NCBI RefSeq assembly: GCF_040412425.1
Contig: NC_089781.1
Span: forward strand, 50,272,227-50,336,226
Source of the DNA: Macrobrachium rosenbergii
Taxonomy: Eukaryota > Arthropoda > Malacostraca > Decapoda > Palaemonidae
Reading direction: 5' to 3'
Length of the DNA: 64,000 bases
The number at the start of each line of letters is the position of its first letter. The first letter of the stretch is position 1. A program made the translations under genes and the position numbers. This document shows positions 33,353 to 44,819 of the stretch, piece by piece. Under the pieces are notes generated by a model. It had not been told where the DNA came from. It did no database searches and worked only from the letters and a program-made list of their open reading frames with translations.

Positions 33353-35570
33353 CCCTTAAACGTCGACTGGACGTATCGTATGTCGACTAAAATTGTCTGT
33401 TGAGTGCCGAGTGGATGTACCATACGTTGACTACAAAAAATTTCAACCTTCGGTCAACTTTGACTCAACCGAAATGGTCGAAAAACGCAATTGTAAGCTA
33501 AAACTCTCACATTCTAGTAATATTCAATCATTTACCTTCATTTTGCAACAAATTGGAAGTCTCTAGCACAATATTTCAATTTATGGTGAATTTTTGAAAA
33601 AACTTTCTCCTTACCTCCGCTCGGTAACTCGACCGAAAATTTCAAATTCTTTCATCATTTTGTCGTAATGTTTGCACCGGTTTATATTAGTTGTTACATA
33701 AAGTTTTATGTATGGAAATGTGCACAATTTCATGTAGAATACAACAGAAAATAACTCATGGTTGTAGCTTCTACCAGTTTTGAAATATTTCCATATAAAT
33801 CACGATAAGTGCCGAAATTTCAACCTTCGGTCAACTTTAACTCGACCGAAATGGTCGAAAAACACAATTGAAAGCTAAAACTCTTACATTCTAGTAATAT
33901 TCAGTCATGTACCTTCATTTTGCAACAAATTGGAAGTCTCTAGCACAATATTTTGATTTATCGTGAATTTTGAAAAAACTTTTTTCCTTACGTCCATGTA
34001 ACTCTGCCGAACATCTCAGAAATTCTTTTGCCACTTTGTCGTAATGTTTGCACCGGTTTATATTAGTCCGTTACACAAAGTTTTATATATGGAAATGTGC
34101 ACAATTTTATGTAGAATACAACAGAAAATAACTCATGGTTGTAGCTTTTATCAGTTTTGAAATATTTCCATATAAACCACGATAAGTGCCAAAATTTCAA
34201 GCTTCGGTCAACTTTAACTCAACCGAGATGGTTGAAAAGCTCAATTGTAAGCTAAAACTCTAACATTCTAGTAATATTCAATCATGTACCTTCATTTTGC
34301 AACAAACTGGAAGTCTCTAGCACAATATTTTGATTTATGGTGAATTTTTGAATAAAAAACTTTTTCCTTACGTCCGCGTGCAGTAACTCAGCCGAACATC
34401 TCGGAAATTCTTTCGTCACTTTGTCGTAATGTTTGCACCGGTTTATATTAGTCGTTATATAAAGTTTTATATATGGAAATGTGCGCAATTTCATGTAGAA
34501 TACAACAAAAAATAACTCATGGTTGTATCTTTTATCAGTTTTGAAATATATTTTCATATAAATCAAGATGTGCCAAAATTTCAACCTTCGGTCAAATTTA
34601 ACTCGACCGAAATGATCGAAAAACGCAATTGTAAGCTAAAAATCTTACATTCTAGTAATATTAAATCATGTACCTTCAATTTGCAACAAACTGGAAGTCT
34701 CTAGCATAATATTTCGATTTATGGTGAATTTTTGAAAAAAACGTTTTCCTTACGTCCGCGCGGTAATTCGGCCGAACGTCTCAGAAATTCTTTAGTCACT
34801 TTGTCGTAATGTTTGCACCGTTTTATTTTAGTCGTTAGATAAAGTTTTATATATGGAAATATGCACAATTTCATGTAGAATACAACAAAAAATAACTCAT
34901 GGTTGTAGCTTTTATCATTTTGAAATATTTTCATATAAATCAAGATAAATAGAAAAAATTCTACTTTCGGTCAACTTCAACTCGACCGAAATGGTCGAAA
35001 ACTGCAATTGTAAGCTAAAACACTTACAGTCTAGTAATATTCAATCAATTACCTTCATTTTGAAACAAACGGGAAGTCTCTAGCACAATATTTCGATTTA
35101 TAGTGAATTTTAAAAAAAACTTTTTTTTTAAGTCCGCGCATTACGAATTCATGCATCATTTTGTGATAATATTTTCTCTGTGTTGCTTTGATCGTTTTAC
35201 AATTTGTTATATACCAAAATCATTGCAATTTAGTGTACAATACAAAGAAAAAAAATAACTCGTTAGCTTTAACCGTTTTGCTCACAGTGTGATTTGTATA
35301 CAATTATATATGAAATTTTTTTTTCACGGTCATATATTTCAATATTTGTATATTATACTGATATTTTTTCATTTCTGATGGTTGCATACTAAACTTCAGG
35401 CAATGACAAAAAAAAGGAGCCAAAAATGAACTCTTAATCTTAAAAACTAAGCGTGCTGTGATTTTTTGAGGAAAAAAAAAAAAAAAAAAAAAATCCGTTT
35501 CAGCGCTAACTCCCGAACGCCGCCGGCATACGACAGACACTTTTGTAAATAGAGGCTCGGCGTTACAGGG
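33353..35570. mobile_element. piggyBac-like nonautonomous element with internal tandem array
   Basis: Flanked by TTAA at 33,349-33,352 and 35,571-35,574. Ends read CCCTTAAACGTCGACTGG and, inverted, CCCTGTAACGCCGAGCC. TTAA duplication with CCC ends is the hallmark of piggyBac elements. No transposase. About 1.9 kb of its 2.2 kb is a tandem array of about 378-bp units. A second, truncated copy is at 44,054-44,803. It cuts the gypsy 3' LTR. Confidence 0.8.
33438..35325. repeat. 378-bp tandem repeat, five units
   Basis: The unit start TTTCAACCTTCGGTCAACTT occurs near 33,441, 33,818, 34,196, 34,579 and, diverged, 34,958, giving steps of about 377, 378, 383 and 379. Each unit also holds GTCGTAATGTTTGCACCG and TTGGAAGTCTCTAGC or variants. 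The last unit is the most diverged. Minor frames (such as 34,282-34,584 and 34,719-34,943) are the same shadow reading in successive units. Confidence 0.95.
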
Positions 35571-35809
35571 TTAAGTGTAGATATATTTTGAATGGCAGTT
35601 ACAGTATTTATATATCTTTTATTAAATTACCCCTTAAGGGACGGCATAATTTATCAATGTGCAGCACCCCAGACCGGGGAAACTTTGAGGTCGGCAAAAT
35701 AAAAAAAAATTACATCAATAGAAAGAGAATGCCACGTACATTCACGCTGTATAAATAAAAAAATTTTTAAACATTTTCCCTACCTTCCACGAGAAGTTGA
35801 AAATGACTA
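35571..35809. other. AT-rich spacer
   Basis: No gene or named repeat. It does not visibly continue the gypsy LTR, so that LTR may be deleted beyond the insertion. Confidence 0.35.
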
Positions 35810-36163
35810 CAGTAAACACCCCATATTCGCGTTCTCATGGTTCGCGGACTCACGCATTCGCGGGTTTCTCTGTGGAACATATCTAGCCATAATTCGCGGA
35901 AAATTCACCCATTCGCGGTATTTTTCACTGAGAAATATTCACTAATTAGTGTATTGTCATATAATTTTCATGAATAAATGCACTTTTTGTGATAAAACTA
36001 TTAAAATACTCAGGTACAAGCATTTTTACAGGGTTTTTCTTGGTTTAAGCTATCAAAATGGGCAGTTCTAAGTGTTTTTAGATGGGTTTTAAGCATTCGC
36101 GGATTCGACCTATTCGCAGGGGGGGTGTGGGACACATCCCCCGCGAAAACAGGGGGTTCACTG
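35810..36163. mobile_element. TA-flanked MITE, CAGTAAACACC family
   Basis: 354 bp, ends CAGTAAACACCCCATATTCG and, inverted, CAGTGAACCCCCTGTTTTCG, flanked by TA. The words ATTCGCGG or TTCGCGGA recur inside. The start resembles the Tigger element at 22,786, so it is probably a pogo/Tigger-derived MITE. Confidence 0.85.
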
Positions 36164-36177
36164 TATTTACAATCCCT

Positions 36178-37465
36178 TGTGGGGCCTCATTTACAAGACA
36201 ATCGTAAATTTTACCAACGTATATGTTTTTTTCTGATAAATAAATTTGTTGTATTTTGTCAAATTAATATTACTGCTCACACAATATCAAAACAGATAAG
36301 AAATAAAAGCAGTAACAAATTTTTTGCATATTTGTTGTAAAATATTCACGTAAATTTACGAGAAGGAAGATTCAATAACTTTTTTTTTTTACTTTTACAC
36401 ATGCTTTTTCTAATATTTCTTTGCAATTTTCTTTGTAAAATTACATTTACAACCGACATACTATCGTAAAAAAACAAAAAACAAAAAACAACAGCAGCCC
36501 CTTCGTATATTTACAAGCAAATTTACAAAAAGACTCATGTGAGAGAAATGCAGTACTTTCCCCCTTGAAGTCACAAACATTACTGATACTGGCCGACTCT
36601 CACGTCTGTATAAAAGTTGCCATTAGTAATTTATGCATACAGAAGTATTGGCACCTTTGTTTCGAATCATTATTACCATAAAAGTGGTGCGTAATTCTGC
36701 TTCACACTGAAGTGCAATCTGTCCACCTCCCCAAACCTGTTTTACTTCACACTGAGACTCAATCCATCCACTAAGGGTTAATAAACAATAAAGTTATCAA
36801 TCAAATTCAATGAAACTTGGCCCGTAATCCATTCTAATGTATCCACGTAAGCTGACAAAATTTGGTTGATGTAGGTCAATTTTTTAAAAATTTGGTGTTT
36901 AGTGTGCACTTCCCCTTAGAGGCTCATTTGTATTTCTGTATGAAGAAAATTACAAATTTATAACAGACTGTCACCTGTTCAGCTTGTCTCTTGACACCTT
37001 GTGGATGGGTAACATACATATACATTATGTTTACTTATAGCTTTGGGGTGGATTCCAGGAGACACACAAATATGTTCAAGATTTCATGCCATACAGTTTG
37101 AACGAATTTTGCAGGAAAAGTGTTCACACCACTTCCATGGGCCATAAATGACTCATGGCAACTTTTACCCAACTCTAATAGCTAGTCAGTACAACAGAGA
37201 GATCAGTTTGCCTTGAGATGTTATAGGGGATTATTTTTAAAACAGTTAAACCAGGGAATGCTGTCCAAAATTCCTATCCAATGACGCCTTGTAAATATTT
37301 TACAATAAATATACTCAGAATTTGTTACTAACTTTAGTTCTTATCTGTTATGATATTGTACGAGCAATTATAATTTTACAAAATAAAATAAAAAAATATT
37401 AGAAAAACTTGTAACTTAGTAAAGCTGGCATATTTTTACAACTGTCTTTTGAAAAAGAGGCCCCG
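36178..37465. mobile_element. Foldback-like inverted-repeat element
   Basis: The left arm (about 36,178-36,365) begins GGGGCCTCATTTACAAGACA. The right arm (about 37,270-37,465), inverted, begins GGGGCCTCTTTTTCAAAAGA, and both contain CAATATCAAAACAGATAAGA or its close variant and AGTAACAAATT. The arms are roughly 190 bp at about 75-80% identity. Inside the left half a second related unit starts near 36,430. Related tandem units occur at 49,253-49,700. No coding sequence. Confidence 0.65.
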
Positions 37466-37695
37466 CACAGAGTTGGAAATATTAACTTTCAACTTCCCCT
37501 GAAAGGTACATAAAATTTTTTAGAATTATTTTTCTTACACCATGTACATGTTGTAACAATTGGTTGTTATTAGGTTGAAATAATCTTTACAATTGTTCCA
37601 TTGTTTCTCCTACCCTCCAGTGTTTGTCGTCTAGGTGACAAGGTGATGTCTGTCACGGAGTGAGCAACAGCAATATTCAGGTTCTGGAGGGCGAT
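37466..37695. other. Spacer
   Basis: No gene or named repeat seen. Confidence 0.35.
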
Positions 37696-38035
37696 CTCAG
37701 TTACGAAGGCAACAGCAGCATGGTTGAATGGCAGTAATGGAGCAGCGGGAAGTCACTTTGTTGGGTAACAGGTGTGATGAACCTGTTGACTTCGACGGGA
37801 GGATGACGACTCTCTGTCTGTGTGCGTGTAATGGCTTCTTCATTGGTAGCAGCATGGATGGGTCTGTGGTACCTGTTTGACTTTGATGGGAGGATGAGGA
37901 CCTCTCCATCTCTCTCTGTGTAATGGTGTCTTTATTGGTAGCAGCATGGACGGGTCTGTGGTACTTGATCACTTCAACGGGAGGATGAGGACCTCCCTGT
38001 GTGTGTGTTATGGCCTCTTCAGTAACAGCTTGATT
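37696..38035. repeat. 91-bp tandem repeat, about 3.5 units
   Basis: The unit carries GGTAGCAGCATGGATGGGTC and GGGAGGATGAGGACCTC. Starts near 37,797, 37,889 and 37,979, with a partial unit before. Short frames across it are repeat artefacts. Confidence 0.8.
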
Positions 38036-38250
38036 TTTTATTTGTCTATTTTGTTGTTTTAATTATGATTTTTCATTACATTATTATAACTGTGGTGTTG
38101 AGCAGTGTATGGGTCTGATAACAGTATTTATGCTGCTGCTTTATTATTTATGATTTATTATGCTGCCTATTTGTGTCATAATTGTTATTGTTTATGCTGT
38201 CTGTAGGATTGCCTAATTTTGATGTTATGATTTTTCATTACATTATTATA
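38036..38250. repeat. Direct duplication that preserves an empty MITE site
   Basis: 38,064-38,124 (GATTTTTCATTACATTATTA, then TAACTGTGGTG) is repeated as 38,224-38,250 plus 38,511-38,552, with the MITE inserted at the TA in the second copy. Confidence 0.8.
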
Positions 38251-38510
38251 CAGGCAGTCCCCAGTTATCGGTGGGGGTTCCATTCTGAGGGTGTGATGAT
38301 AACCGAAAATCACCACAAACCAAAAATCACCCAATTTTGGCGCTTTTTCAGCCATTTTTGGGGCTTATTGGCGCCTCTGTTAGGTATGTATTGGTGCAAA
38401 TACCCAATTATCGATGCCGATAAGCAGAAATCAGCGATTTTTGTCGCTAAACAAGCACCGTAAAACCAGATCGCCGTTAACTGAGCCCACCGTTAACCGG
38501 GGACTGCCTG
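38251..38510. mobile_element. TA-flanked MITE, CAGGCAG family, copy 3 (complete)
   Basis: 260 bp, ends CAGGCAGTCCCCAGTTATCG and, inverted, CAGGCAGTCCCCGGTTAACG, flanked by TA on both sides. The empty site in the neighbouring duplicate has a single TA. Confidence 0.9.
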
Positions 38511-38512
38511 TA

Positions 38513-39240
38513 ATTGTGGTGTCAAGCGGTGTATGGCTCTGATGACAATATTATGGTATGATTTCTTGTTATGGATTTGTCTATCATTTCCTTTACAGGT
38601 TGTAAGTACTATTATTTTTGTTACTTGATCATTTTGTGTTTTTGCCACCCAAACCTGATCTCACTTGTAAATACTTTAATGCAAATTAATTTGTATAATA
38701 AATTGGTATTATGATAATTTGACTGTTTTGTTCAGTCCTCCTCGTTATTTAATCTCACCTTCTGTCAGTCATTCCAGCCCAATTTCATGTTTTTATTTTG
38801 AACATGCTGGTCTCAATTGACGAGGCCATCACAATATGCATCTCTTCCTATTTCCACTGATGAGTGCTTTTTTTTAATTGGCCATCATTAAATTTAGCCC
38901 GATCTAGGGGCGTGCTTAATATATATTTAGCCTGGACTGTGAGAGAGTTGTCACTGTCACAATTGTAACATAGGGCTGGCATGTTACTGTTTCTCCCAGT
39001 TTTCTGTTTTTTCCTTACCACAGGGCTGCTAATAAGCTAAGCCCAAAGATTACTTGCTCCACAGTGAACTGCATAGCTGCTGTGAGGAAGGCACATACCA
39101 ACCACTAAAACCATATCCCTTAACAGGCATAAAATTGAGTTTGGGTAGTTGCTAGACATGTGTGAAGAAACATGCTTCTGGCAGCAAGCAGTGAGCATAA
39201 ATGATAATGGAGCTGTTTTAAATTAGTCCTTTGGGTTTGA
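38513..39240. other. Spacer without recognised features
   Basis: AT-rich DNA continuing the duplicated flank to about 38,560. Beyond that I see no gene, RNA or repeat. Confidence 0.35.
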
Positions 39241-39244
39241 GGGT

Positions 39245-40090
39245 TCAGTACAAGTGGTGGAGGGAAAAGAATACATCATCTAGGTAGAACTGCAGCAGTG
39301 TTCCCTCACCACCCAAGCAGATTCCATGTTCTAACAAACATGCCAAGAAGTTAGAATCCATAATCATCCTACATGACTTCTGGTGGAGATGGTCATTAAT
39401 TGGGACAGATTCCCCAAATATCAGGCAAGAAATGAACCCACAGAGCTCAGAGGTACCACCCATTCAATAATCTAACATTAAGGAGAACCCAACAGGGACA
39501 ACCTCTCTTGCCTCTGATATTCCAGTTCCTCCTGTGGCTCCTACCCTACAGAAAAGTGTGAGCCACTGGCAGAAATAATCCAAGACTCCCTATCTACTGG
39601 GTGGCAGCGATCTGGTTGCACCGACCCACACCATCCAGACTGGGATTTCTAGTAAATAGATTCCTCTGGATGTCTGATTGAATTAGGAGGGAGATCAGAC
39701 ACTTTACAAAGTACAGTATTAAGGAAGTCCTTGATAAGGAGTGTCACTATATTCAAGATGTTATTTAAGATTCATCACGAACCGAGGGCAGTCATAGGTT
39801 TGATCATTTTTAGTTCTCAACAGTCACCTGCGTGAAGACGAGTACTTCTGCTACGTCCCTGGAGCCTGCTAACAAAAGGTCTCTGGCCAAGGAGTTGAGT
39901 CAAGTCTCTTAAGATTCCCTTTAGAGTAAGGCCAAAAAGGATGGACATCCCTCCTGCTTCTGTTCTGTAGTACCAACAGGTTTTAAACATCACAACCAGT
40001 TTGGACAATAATCCTTCTAAAGCTGGGAGGATCAGGAGCACCAAAACCTGCCTGATGCTGATTCTGGCAACCTTTGGTGTGAAGATTCAT
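39245..40090 (-). pseudogene. Very degenerate DIRS-like pol fragment (copy 5)
   Basis: Minus strand 39,463-39,245 reads LLEHGICLGGEGTLLQFYLD then DV: the spacing of an upstream Leu-x-x-Gly stretch to a YLDD-like motif resembles LHLEGVRISLYLDDW of copy 4. Between 39,480 and 40,044 short pieces such as LPALEGLLSKLVVMF loosely fit the region after RNase H. Frames are very short. It could be another RT family; DIRS is the best guess because of neighbours. Confidence 0.3.
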
Positions 40091-40331
40091 TGTGTATCCT
40101 TTCACTGGTTGGTAAATACATCACCAACCAAAGAAAAACAATGATCAAGGGAATGGTGCTTGGTCCCTCCTTCAGTGGAAATATAAAATATTCTATGGGA
40201 GATGGTCATCCTCCCCACTGGCATGGCAACCAGTCTTTCAGACCACCTTCCTCAATTTTAAATGAAACTATGGTACCTCCACAATCCTGAATCCCAATAC
40301 CACCTCCTCCATCTTCAAAACAAGTACTGTA
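40091..40331. other. Spacer
   Basis: A short hairpin, GGTTGGTAAATACATCACCAACC, lies around 40,107-40,130. Nothing else recognised. Confidence 0.3.
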
Positions 40332-40615
40332 CAGTAAACCCTGCATTCGCAGTGGAGGAGTTCCAGACCCCAGCGAATAGTTAAAATCTGCAAATACTTA
40401 GAAACCTCCCCCCCTCTAAAAATGCTAATAACTGCCTATCTTGGAAATTCAAATACCAAATGTATACTCAAGTATCATACATCAAATATACCTTAAATTA
40501 TTATCCTATTACTGTATTATCTTTGAAATTATATTATTAATATCATTTCAATGTCATCTCAAATGTTGGTACCCTTAAAAATATATACATACATACTTCT
40601 AATCCTTCCAGTCAA

Positions 40616-40698
<83 letters not shown>

Positions 40699-40741
40699 AC
40701 TATGACAAATAAATTCAGCCAGCCTTGTGCTGGCAGGACAA

Positions 40742-40824
<83 letters not shown>

Positions 40825-40888
40825 TTTGTCTCTTTAATCTCTTGAGGAATGTTAATCTATTTCTCTTTACAAAATCTTTTATTTTTTC

Positions 40889-40969
<81 letters not shown>

Positions 40970-41259
40970 ACTAAGTACCTATTTATTTATTTATTTCTCA
41001 CATTTTACCCTTTGGCAAGAGAGACAGAAAGAAAGGAAAGAAGAAAAAGAGAAATTGATCTGATCATGTTGTGGCAACATCTAGAAGACTCAGTAAAAGA
41101 CTGGGGTTGAAGTTTGTTCGATTAAAATTTTTCTTTCATAACTTACTATAGAAATGCATAAATGTTGTAACTGCAGTATATTATTATTATTTGAAAATTA
41201 GTACTTATTATTAGGTAAATAATTTATTTATCATACATAACAAACATACCATAAAAATT

Positions 41260-41338
<79 letters not shown>

Positions 41339-42007
41339 TTCAGTATATCCTTAATAGTGGTATTTGACCAGTAAGTCGACAACACTAACTACCCAACCCT
41401 TGCCATCATGTTACTTGACATATCTGACCGGTTCACCCTCCCCTATCTCTCCAAGTTTTACAGCAAAAGACTTGGGGTGATATACATTCCTTTAAAATTT
41501 TACATAATTTATTAATTTATAAACTAAAATCTTACTAATTCACTATAGTATTTTCTTTAATGAATTGATATTATTGCTGTTTACATTAATATTAATATTT
41601 GAAAATCATTTATTTGTCATATAAAACAAATAAATACACATCTCAGTAAGAGAGAGAGAGAATTATTGTTATTATTTAATCTTATTAAACTTAATATTAT
41701 TAATATTTGAAAATTAGTATTTTAAATCATTATTCTATCATAAAATGTAGATGTAGATACAGTACAGTATTTAGTCACGAAAATAACATAAAAATACAGA
41801 ATATTACATTACCTCACTTTTTGTGGTTGTGGCCACTAAATGACAAAAAATCAGCTTTAAAATGAGGTATGATTAATAGGTGAGTTTCTTTTATGCTAAT
41901 AATTTATAGATAGGTTCCACACAAAATTCCACAAATACAGTACAGTATTTAGTCTGCTAATTGTGAGAAATTTATAATAGACTCTATTCTAATGGTTGGG
42001 TTTACTG
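40332..42007. mobile_element. TA-flanked element rich in (GA)n, CAGTAAACCC family
   Basis: Starts CAGTAAACCCTGCATTCGC and ends with the inverse of CAGTAAACCCAACC, both next to TA. The interior has four long (GA)n arrays and repeated flanks such as ATTAATATTTGAAAAT. No coding sequence. Terminal identity extends only about 12 bp, so the call as one element is moderate. Confidence 0.5.
40619..41334. repeat. Cluster of four (GA)n microsatellites
   Basis: Arrays at 40,619-40,696, 40,761-40,822 (preceded by a short GAAA run), 40,891-40,966 and 41,263-41,334, each of about 31-39 units. A small fifth one is at 41,650-41,660. Flanks of the later arrays repeat. Confidence 0.95.
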
Positions 42008-42239
42008 TAATCCCGTAAGGTACAATTTCAAAACTCTGCAGTTACTTTGAGCATGAATCAATAGCTAAAATAACCCATTCATTTTAGCCATTCCAGTATC
42101 TAACATCTCAACAAAGGAATGGGCAATACTTGTCCTTCCCTTTGAACAAAAAACACTCCTGCTGGACATGGCTACCCAGCATGTTGGTGTCCCTATGGGC
42201 AAAATCTCAGATAGTACAGACAATTCTAAGTTCCATCAG
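42008..42239. other. Spacer
   Basis: No gene or named repeat seen. Confidence 0.3.
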
Positions 42240-42365
42240 AGGGTCCACCTCTTTTTCAATTCTTCTTATTATTATTATTATATTACTAAAAGAGTTTAAC
42301 CAGACCACTGAGCTGACTTTCAACTCTCGTACAGCTGGCCCAAAGGATTTGAATAAAATACCAGG
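42240..42365 (-). repeat. Possible SINE-like fragment with (TTA)n end
   Basis: CTTATTATTATTATTATATT followed by ACCAGACCACTGAGCTGAC, AACTCTCGTACAGCTGGCCC and AAAGGATT. The trinucleotide run would be the tail of a short element on the minus strand, and the AGACCACTGAGCTGA word looks tRNA-derived. Only one copy is in the window, so this rests on appearance. Confidence 0.3.
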
Positions 42366-42879
42366 CCTAGGCCAGATGCCAAGCTCTGGGACCAAAGTCC
42401 ATTTGGTGTGATGACGATTGAATGAAAATTAAACTAAAATTTGCACAAAGGTACATGTTTCCACACTGGAAGTAACATTTTAAAACTTGTTTTTAAAATT
42501 CATTAAATGACCTAAGGGTTTTTGTATTTTCATCATACTTGTATTAATATTTTGTCAACTAAAATGAACATCAAAATTGGAACAGAAAATGCAGAAGATT
42601 GACAAAATTTTCTTCACCGATTCATTTCCAAAAGTTGACACTCGCTGCTTGTCACATTTTGGGCTCTCACACAACACGCCTGACCATTATCAGCACCTTG
42701 CACTCTGAGCACTCAAGAGCCAGGCCACGTGGGATGCTCAGCAAGTGTCCATGAGTCAGATGAGTATGGCCTATTTGGAGATGTGTCAGAATTACTTGCA
42801 CATGTCTCTTTCTCTCTGATATGAAGAACTCCATTTTTTAACACCAGCTTTATTTGTTTAACTTATTATTTCCAGGTTC

Positions 42880-43432
42880 TTCATTCCATATATATACATT
42901 GCTTCTTTGGCTGCTTTATCAGCCTCTTCACTTCCTTTGATCCCTATCTAGGTAGGAATCCAACATATTTCTACATTTTCCCATTATTATATAACTTATG
43001 GAGTAATAACTTAATTTGTTGTACAATATTATTTTTTGGTTTGTAACTCTGAATAGCTTCTATAGCTCTTCTCAAGTCACTAAAATTCAGAACATTATTA
43101 CAAGAGGTTTCTTTAATTATTTTTAAGGCTGGTGAAACTGCATAACTCTGCTGTGAATACAGAAGCATTATTAGGTTGAGAGAACTGATACGTTTTCTCT
43201 CTTGGCACTGCAGCATATCCCAATCCGATCCATCTGTGTATATTGCTTAATGTGGACCTTTTTGGTATATATGCTCTATTGTATGTTGTCTATGGTGTTC
43301 TGGGGTATATGAGTAACTTTTTGATAAATATTTTAAGTGTACAAATTCTCATTTCATTCATTGTCCAAGGATGGGAATTTTACTATTAAAGGTAACTGTA
43401 TATTTATATTCACAACTCAAACAATCTTCTAT

Positions 43433-43504
<72 letters not shown>

Positions 43505-44049
43505 CCATATTCAATGCGTAAAGATGACTTTGGTGATGATCTAAAGGCTCCTGAACACATTCTATGCCGTTGTTGTGAACTGGGTTTAATGTTTTCAGTG
43601 TTTCGTCTGCTGCTGAGCCATACATTTTGCTTCCATAATCAAAGATAGACAGCACTGTTGCTTTATACAGTACAGTAAGGTTATGTCTATTGGCTCCCAA
43701 AGTAGTGTTCAATAGTTTTCTAATTAGATTAATGCTCTTTTACATTTTAACTTCACAAATGTTATGTGGGCTTTCCAGTTCAAGAGAGTATCAACTACTA
43801 ATCCCAAAAATTTTGTGGTTTGGCCAATTGGCATATTATGGTTTCTGATTTTTAAATCTATTTCTCTACCTTTTTTCCACTTTTTATTTTTATAAAACAT
43901 GACTGCTTGTGTTTTACCTAAGGAAAATTTAAAACCTACAGATGAGGCCCATTCATCTATTTTTATTATAGTTTTATTAATGATTCGTTCTGCATTTTAT
44001 TCAAGATGCTGAATAATATATGGCAAAATCATCTACATACAGGTTACTT
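42880..44049 (-). pseudogene. LINE C ORF2 (RT C-terminal part and RNase H)
   Basis: From 44,049: RT motif C region and thumb aligned with LINE B, then 43,712-43,510 open with TVLSIFDYGSKMYGSAADET and LNPVHNNGIECVQEP, then the Leu-Ser run of the (GA)n. RNase H remnants are FSDLRRAIEAIQSYK and EICWIPT, a stop, then [17 protein letters not shown]. Multiple frameshifts and stops. Compared with LINE B it lacks about 150 bp on the far side of the microsatellite. Confidence 0.75.
43434..43500. repeat. (GA)n microsatellite inside LINE C ORF2
   Basis: About 33 GA units at the position homologous to 11,673-11,766 in LINE B. Confidence 0.95.
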
Positions 44050-44053
44050 TTAA

Positions 44054-44803
44054 CCCTTACACGCCGACTGGACGTATCGTAAATCGACTAAAATTGTCTG
44101 TCGGGTGACGAATGGACGTACCGTACATCGACTACAAAAAATTTCAACCTTCGGTCAACTTCCACTCGACCGAAATGGTCGAAAAACGCAATTGTAAGCT
44201 AAAACTCTTACATTCTAGTAATATTCAATCATTTACCTTCATTTTGCAACAAATTGGAAGTCTCTAGCCCCTGTTTCATGGTGAATTTTTGAAAAAACTT
44301 TTTCCTTACGTCCGTGCGGTAACTTGGCCGAAAATTTCAGAAATTCTTTCGTCATTTTGTCGTAATGTTTGCATCTTTATATTAGCCGTTACATAAAGTT
44401 TTATATATGAAAATGTGTGCAATTTCATGTAAAATACAACAAAAAACAACCAATGGTTGTAGCTTTTATCAGTTTGGAAATATTTTCATATTAATCACGG
44501 TAAGTGACAAAATTTCAACCTTCAGTCAACTCTGACTCGACCGAAATGGTCGAAAAACACAATTGTAAGCTAAAACTCTTACATTCGAGTAATATTCAAT
44601 CATGTACCTTCATTTTGCAACAAATTGGAAGTCTCTAGCACAATATTTCGATTTATGGTGAATTTTTGAAAAACCTTTCCCTTACATCCGCGTGTGGTAA
44701 CTCAGCCGAACATCTCAGAAATTCTTTAATCACTTTGTTGTAATGTTTGCACCGTTTTATATTAGTCGTTACATAAAGTTTTATATATGAAAATGTGTGG
44801 TTT
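44054..44803. mobile_element. piggyBac-like element, copy 2 (right end lost)
   Basis: Starts CCCTTACACGCCGACTGGAC after TTAA (44,050-44,053), then two units of the 378-bp repeat (unit starts near 44,142 and 44,513). It ends at AAATGTGTGG where DIRS copy 3 begins. LINE B keeps the empty TTAA site at 12,314-12,317. Confidence 0.8.
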
Positions 44804-44819
44804 CAGTAGAAGAGACTTC

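Larger units (their letters stand above)
42590..44049 (-). mobile_element. LINE C: I-group LINE 3' half
   Basis: Minus strand. It aligns with LINE B from 12,310 to 10,965 and continues past RNase H to 42,590, where LTHGHLLSIPRG and LALECSEC keep part of the post-RNase H Cys-rich tail. RT motif C sits next to the break at 44,050, where a TTAA-flanked element interrupts; the LINE 5' part is not found on the other side. (GA)n at 43,434-43,500. Confidence 0.8.

Noticed and set aside
33438..35325. 378-bp repeat as a centromeric satellite
   Set aside because: The array is bounded by TTAA-flanked CCC ends and recurs with the same end at 44,054, so a mobile element explains it better here.
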